A stretch of 64,000 bases of DNA from Xestospongia bergquistia (lineage: Eukaryota > Porifera > Demospongiae > Haplosclerida > Petrosiidae), in the NCBI GenBank assembly GCA_963965975.1, contig OZ014415.1, forward strand, positions 6,763,001 to 6,827,000, in the 5' to 3' direction. Within the stretch, counting starts at the first letter, position 1. Each line of letters starts with the position of its first letter. The position numbers and the translations under genes are program-made. Shown here in pieces: positions 62,634-64,000 of the stretch. Below the pieces are notes generated by a model that searched no databases, was not told the DNA's origin, and saw only the letters and a list, made by a program, of their open reading frames with translations.

Positions 62634-62771
62634 TTTCATGCGTACTCTTGGCGGCCATTCCTTAGTAGGAGGGGCCAGTCGTTCAGCTGCCTACTCTAGT
62701 GGGAGTCTAGGGACAAGGACTAAGAAAATAAATGGAGAAGAAGGAATCAACAGCAACTGAAAAGGCAAAAA

Positions 62772-63812
62772 ATGGTCAGTTTAGAGAGAGTATATAACAA
62801 TAAATATTTCATTAAGTTTATAGGATATCTTTCCAAGGTAGGAAAGTCAGGAAACCATCTCTTCTGTTTTATGATAGTAGTAATAGGAACATTATTGTTA
62901 GTTTGTGTTCTTGGTATGGTAGGTTTCTTAGTGAATTCCAAAGTAACAGCTCATAAGACACCAGCTACATTTGAGACAGTAGTTGCAGAGGATGATACTA
63001 TAGTTTTAGTTAATATTGACGTTGCTTTAGTTAAAACGATATCAATCAATGAAAAAATCAATCAAGGTGATAATAATCATCATATAACATTAAGTTTAGT
63101 CCCAATCAACCAATTGACATACAAAACAAAAATAGAGCAACACTTTTGGAATGGATCAACAATTGTAGACAACTTACCCATTATTAATGAAATGTATGTA
63201 TATTTACTTCATGGCTCAATCTTGAAGTATAAAATTTGCTTGGGCAATGCTCAAAGAATAGCTTCAACATATCTATATATTTTCGATAATGAAGAAAGCT
63301 ATATAAATTATATGGAATACAGTGCTTTAGATCCACCAGTACTAAAACAAGAGATACAAATTGGCGGGAAAAATATTACCATTTGTACTAACATCACTTT
63401 TGAAGCAAAAGTAGATGCTTACTATTATGCTGTGTTGTTAGCACCTGAAGCAAGTACTGATTTCTCTTACAATGTGATAGCTACTGAGAATGTAGTAGAC
63501 ATTAATGATTATCTTGCAGATTATTCTACTTGTGTCATTGATAATTCTAATGTGTGTGTTTTACAAACAAGTTCATCGTCATTTCCTCATAGTGAAGAAA
63601 TGGTTTTATTAGCTTATGCAAAACCTAATTACAATTTTCAATCGAAAATTAATCATGTTCAAGTATCTTTCAAGGGCAGATCTCTTATAATTGTAATAAT
63701 AGCTTCTGTACTAGGAGCAGTCATTGTTTTATTAGTTTTAGTCTTTTTTGTTGTCATTTTTGGTGTTTTTATGTTGAAAAGGAAAAGGAGTGGATATATA
63801 CCAATTAACTAG
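62772..63812 (+). CDS. Two-pass membrane protein family, diverged member 6
   Basis: A single open frame of 346 residues. It has a short N-terminus, a membrane segment (FMIVVIGTLLLVCVLGMVGF), an ectodomain of about 240 residues and a strong second membrane segment (LIIVIIASVLGAVIVLLVLV), then KRKRSGYIPIN. Size and topology match the minus-strand family, and there are local echoes (STYLYIFDNEESYINYM against ARLYLFDN...YINF; AYYYAVLLAP against SYYVGIEID; Cys pair near the end). The YNYYGADEPIYL block is reduced to EMYVYLLHGSILKY. So it is a distant relative in the opposite orientation, without a partner gene in view. An upstream coding exon cannot be excluded, as a second frame (MEKKESTATEKAKNGQ) overlaps the start. 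Confidence 0.7.
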   Translation: MVSLERVYNNKYFIKFIGYLSKVGKSGNHLFCFMIVVIGTLLLVCVLGMVGFLVNSKVTAHKTPATFETVVAEDDTIVLVNIDVALVKTISINEKINQGDNNHHITLSLVPINQLTYKTKIEQHFWNGSTIVDNLPIINEMYVYLLHGSILKYKICLGNAQRIASTYLYIFDNEESYINYMEYSALDPPVLKQEIQIGGKNITICTNITFEAKVDAYYYAVLLAPEASTDFSYNVIATENVVDINDYLADYSTCVIDNSNVCVLQTSSSSFPHSEEMVLLAYAKPNYNFQSKINHVQVSFKGRSLIIVIIASVLGAVIVLLVLVFFVVIFGVFMLKRKRSGYIPIN

Positions 63813-63932
63813 TGTGTATTATGACATGTTTATATTTTACAATATTTTTGATAACTATATCTGTTGTGGCACTTTCAGTGTTGACATAGTGACATAAGTA
63901 GTGTGTGGACTACTATATCAGGGGATCTTCAC

Positions 63933-63993
63933 AAATGGGTGTTTTCATAACAATGAATAAAATTATTAAAAGCTCATATAACAACACCCATTT
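63933..63993. repeat. Inverted repeat with 11-bp arms
   Basis: AAATGGGTGTT and its reverse complement AACACCCATTT lie 39 bp apart, with further matching (ACAA/TTGT) outside. It could be a very small palindromic element or one end of a larger one beyond the window. Confidence 0.6.
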
Positions 63994-64000
63994 TGTTAGT

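Larger units (their letters stand above)
61079..62771. other. Intergenic region with microsatellites
   Basis: This holds the two microsatellites listed separately and no gene I can support. The minus-strand frame at 61,953-62,192 has no splice context or homology. Confidence 0.5.

Noticed and set aside
62470-62760. Frames rich in Tyr, Met, Val and His around the TATG repeat
   Set aside because: Microsatellite read-through; the tail GGHSLVGGASRSAAYSSG has no splice context or paralogue.

Overview
The window is AT-rich animal DNA. Genes are split into many short exons by introns that are often only 40-120 bp, nearly all GT-AG, and symmetric phase-1 exons are common. Introns are full of ATCC/ATTC-type simple repeats. 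The gene content (Death-fold adaptor fusions with Kelch and ZU5 domains, receptor-type tyrosine phosphatases, two-pass surface proteins) and the compact introns suggest a demosponge such as Amphimedon queenslandica. That is inference from gene style, not from a database match. I saw no rRNA, tRNA, CRISPR array or bacterial operon. Exon ends marked approximate were set by eye from splice consensus and paralogue comparison. Left half (1-38 kb): a tandemly repeated block with two gene types in convergent pairs. One type, on the minus strand, is a large intracellular multidomain gene: Kelch repeats, coiled coil, Death domain, ZU5 domain, a beta-rich region and a C-terminal CARD-like domain. It has three copies, at 2.3-10.5, 18.2-24.9 and 28.3-35.5 kb. 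The other, on the plus strand, is a tandem-domain tyrosine phosphatase (C-terminal end at 0.4-0.8 kb, a longer copy at 12.4-15.3 kb, a decayed copy at 26.3-27.1 kb). Broken exons of both lie between the copies, so the block has been shaped by repeated unequal exchange. Paralogue comparison gives clean empty sites for two non-autonomous transposons, and two hAT-type insertions lie in or just upstream of the third Kelch gene. Middle (38-43 kb): a ZU5-like membrane protein gene (39.3-40.9 kb), then a 294-bp tandem array in which every unit carries one coiled-coil exon of the Kelch gene family, running into a 200-N assembly gap. Right half (43-64 kb): a second cluster. A family of two-pass membrane proteins with a shared, N-glycosylation-rich ectodomain lies mostly on the minus strand (43.1, 45.8, 49.0, 53.5 and 57.4 kb, with a diverged plus-strand member at 62.8 kb). 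Three intact members stand head to head with members of a second family, small proteins of 203-244 residues without membrane segments (43.9, 47.8 and 60.3 kb); a fourth partner has decayed at 55.1 kb. The member at 57.4-60.1 kb carries a cytoplasmic Death domain after its second membrane segment, so it looks like a receptor of a Death-fold pathway. I recognise neither the ectodomain nor the small partner family. The repeated divergent pairing, conserved promoter blocks and Death-domain tail make this cluster the best candidate for an undescribed sensing or self-recognition system, physically next to a Kelch-Death-ZU5-CARD adaptor cluster.
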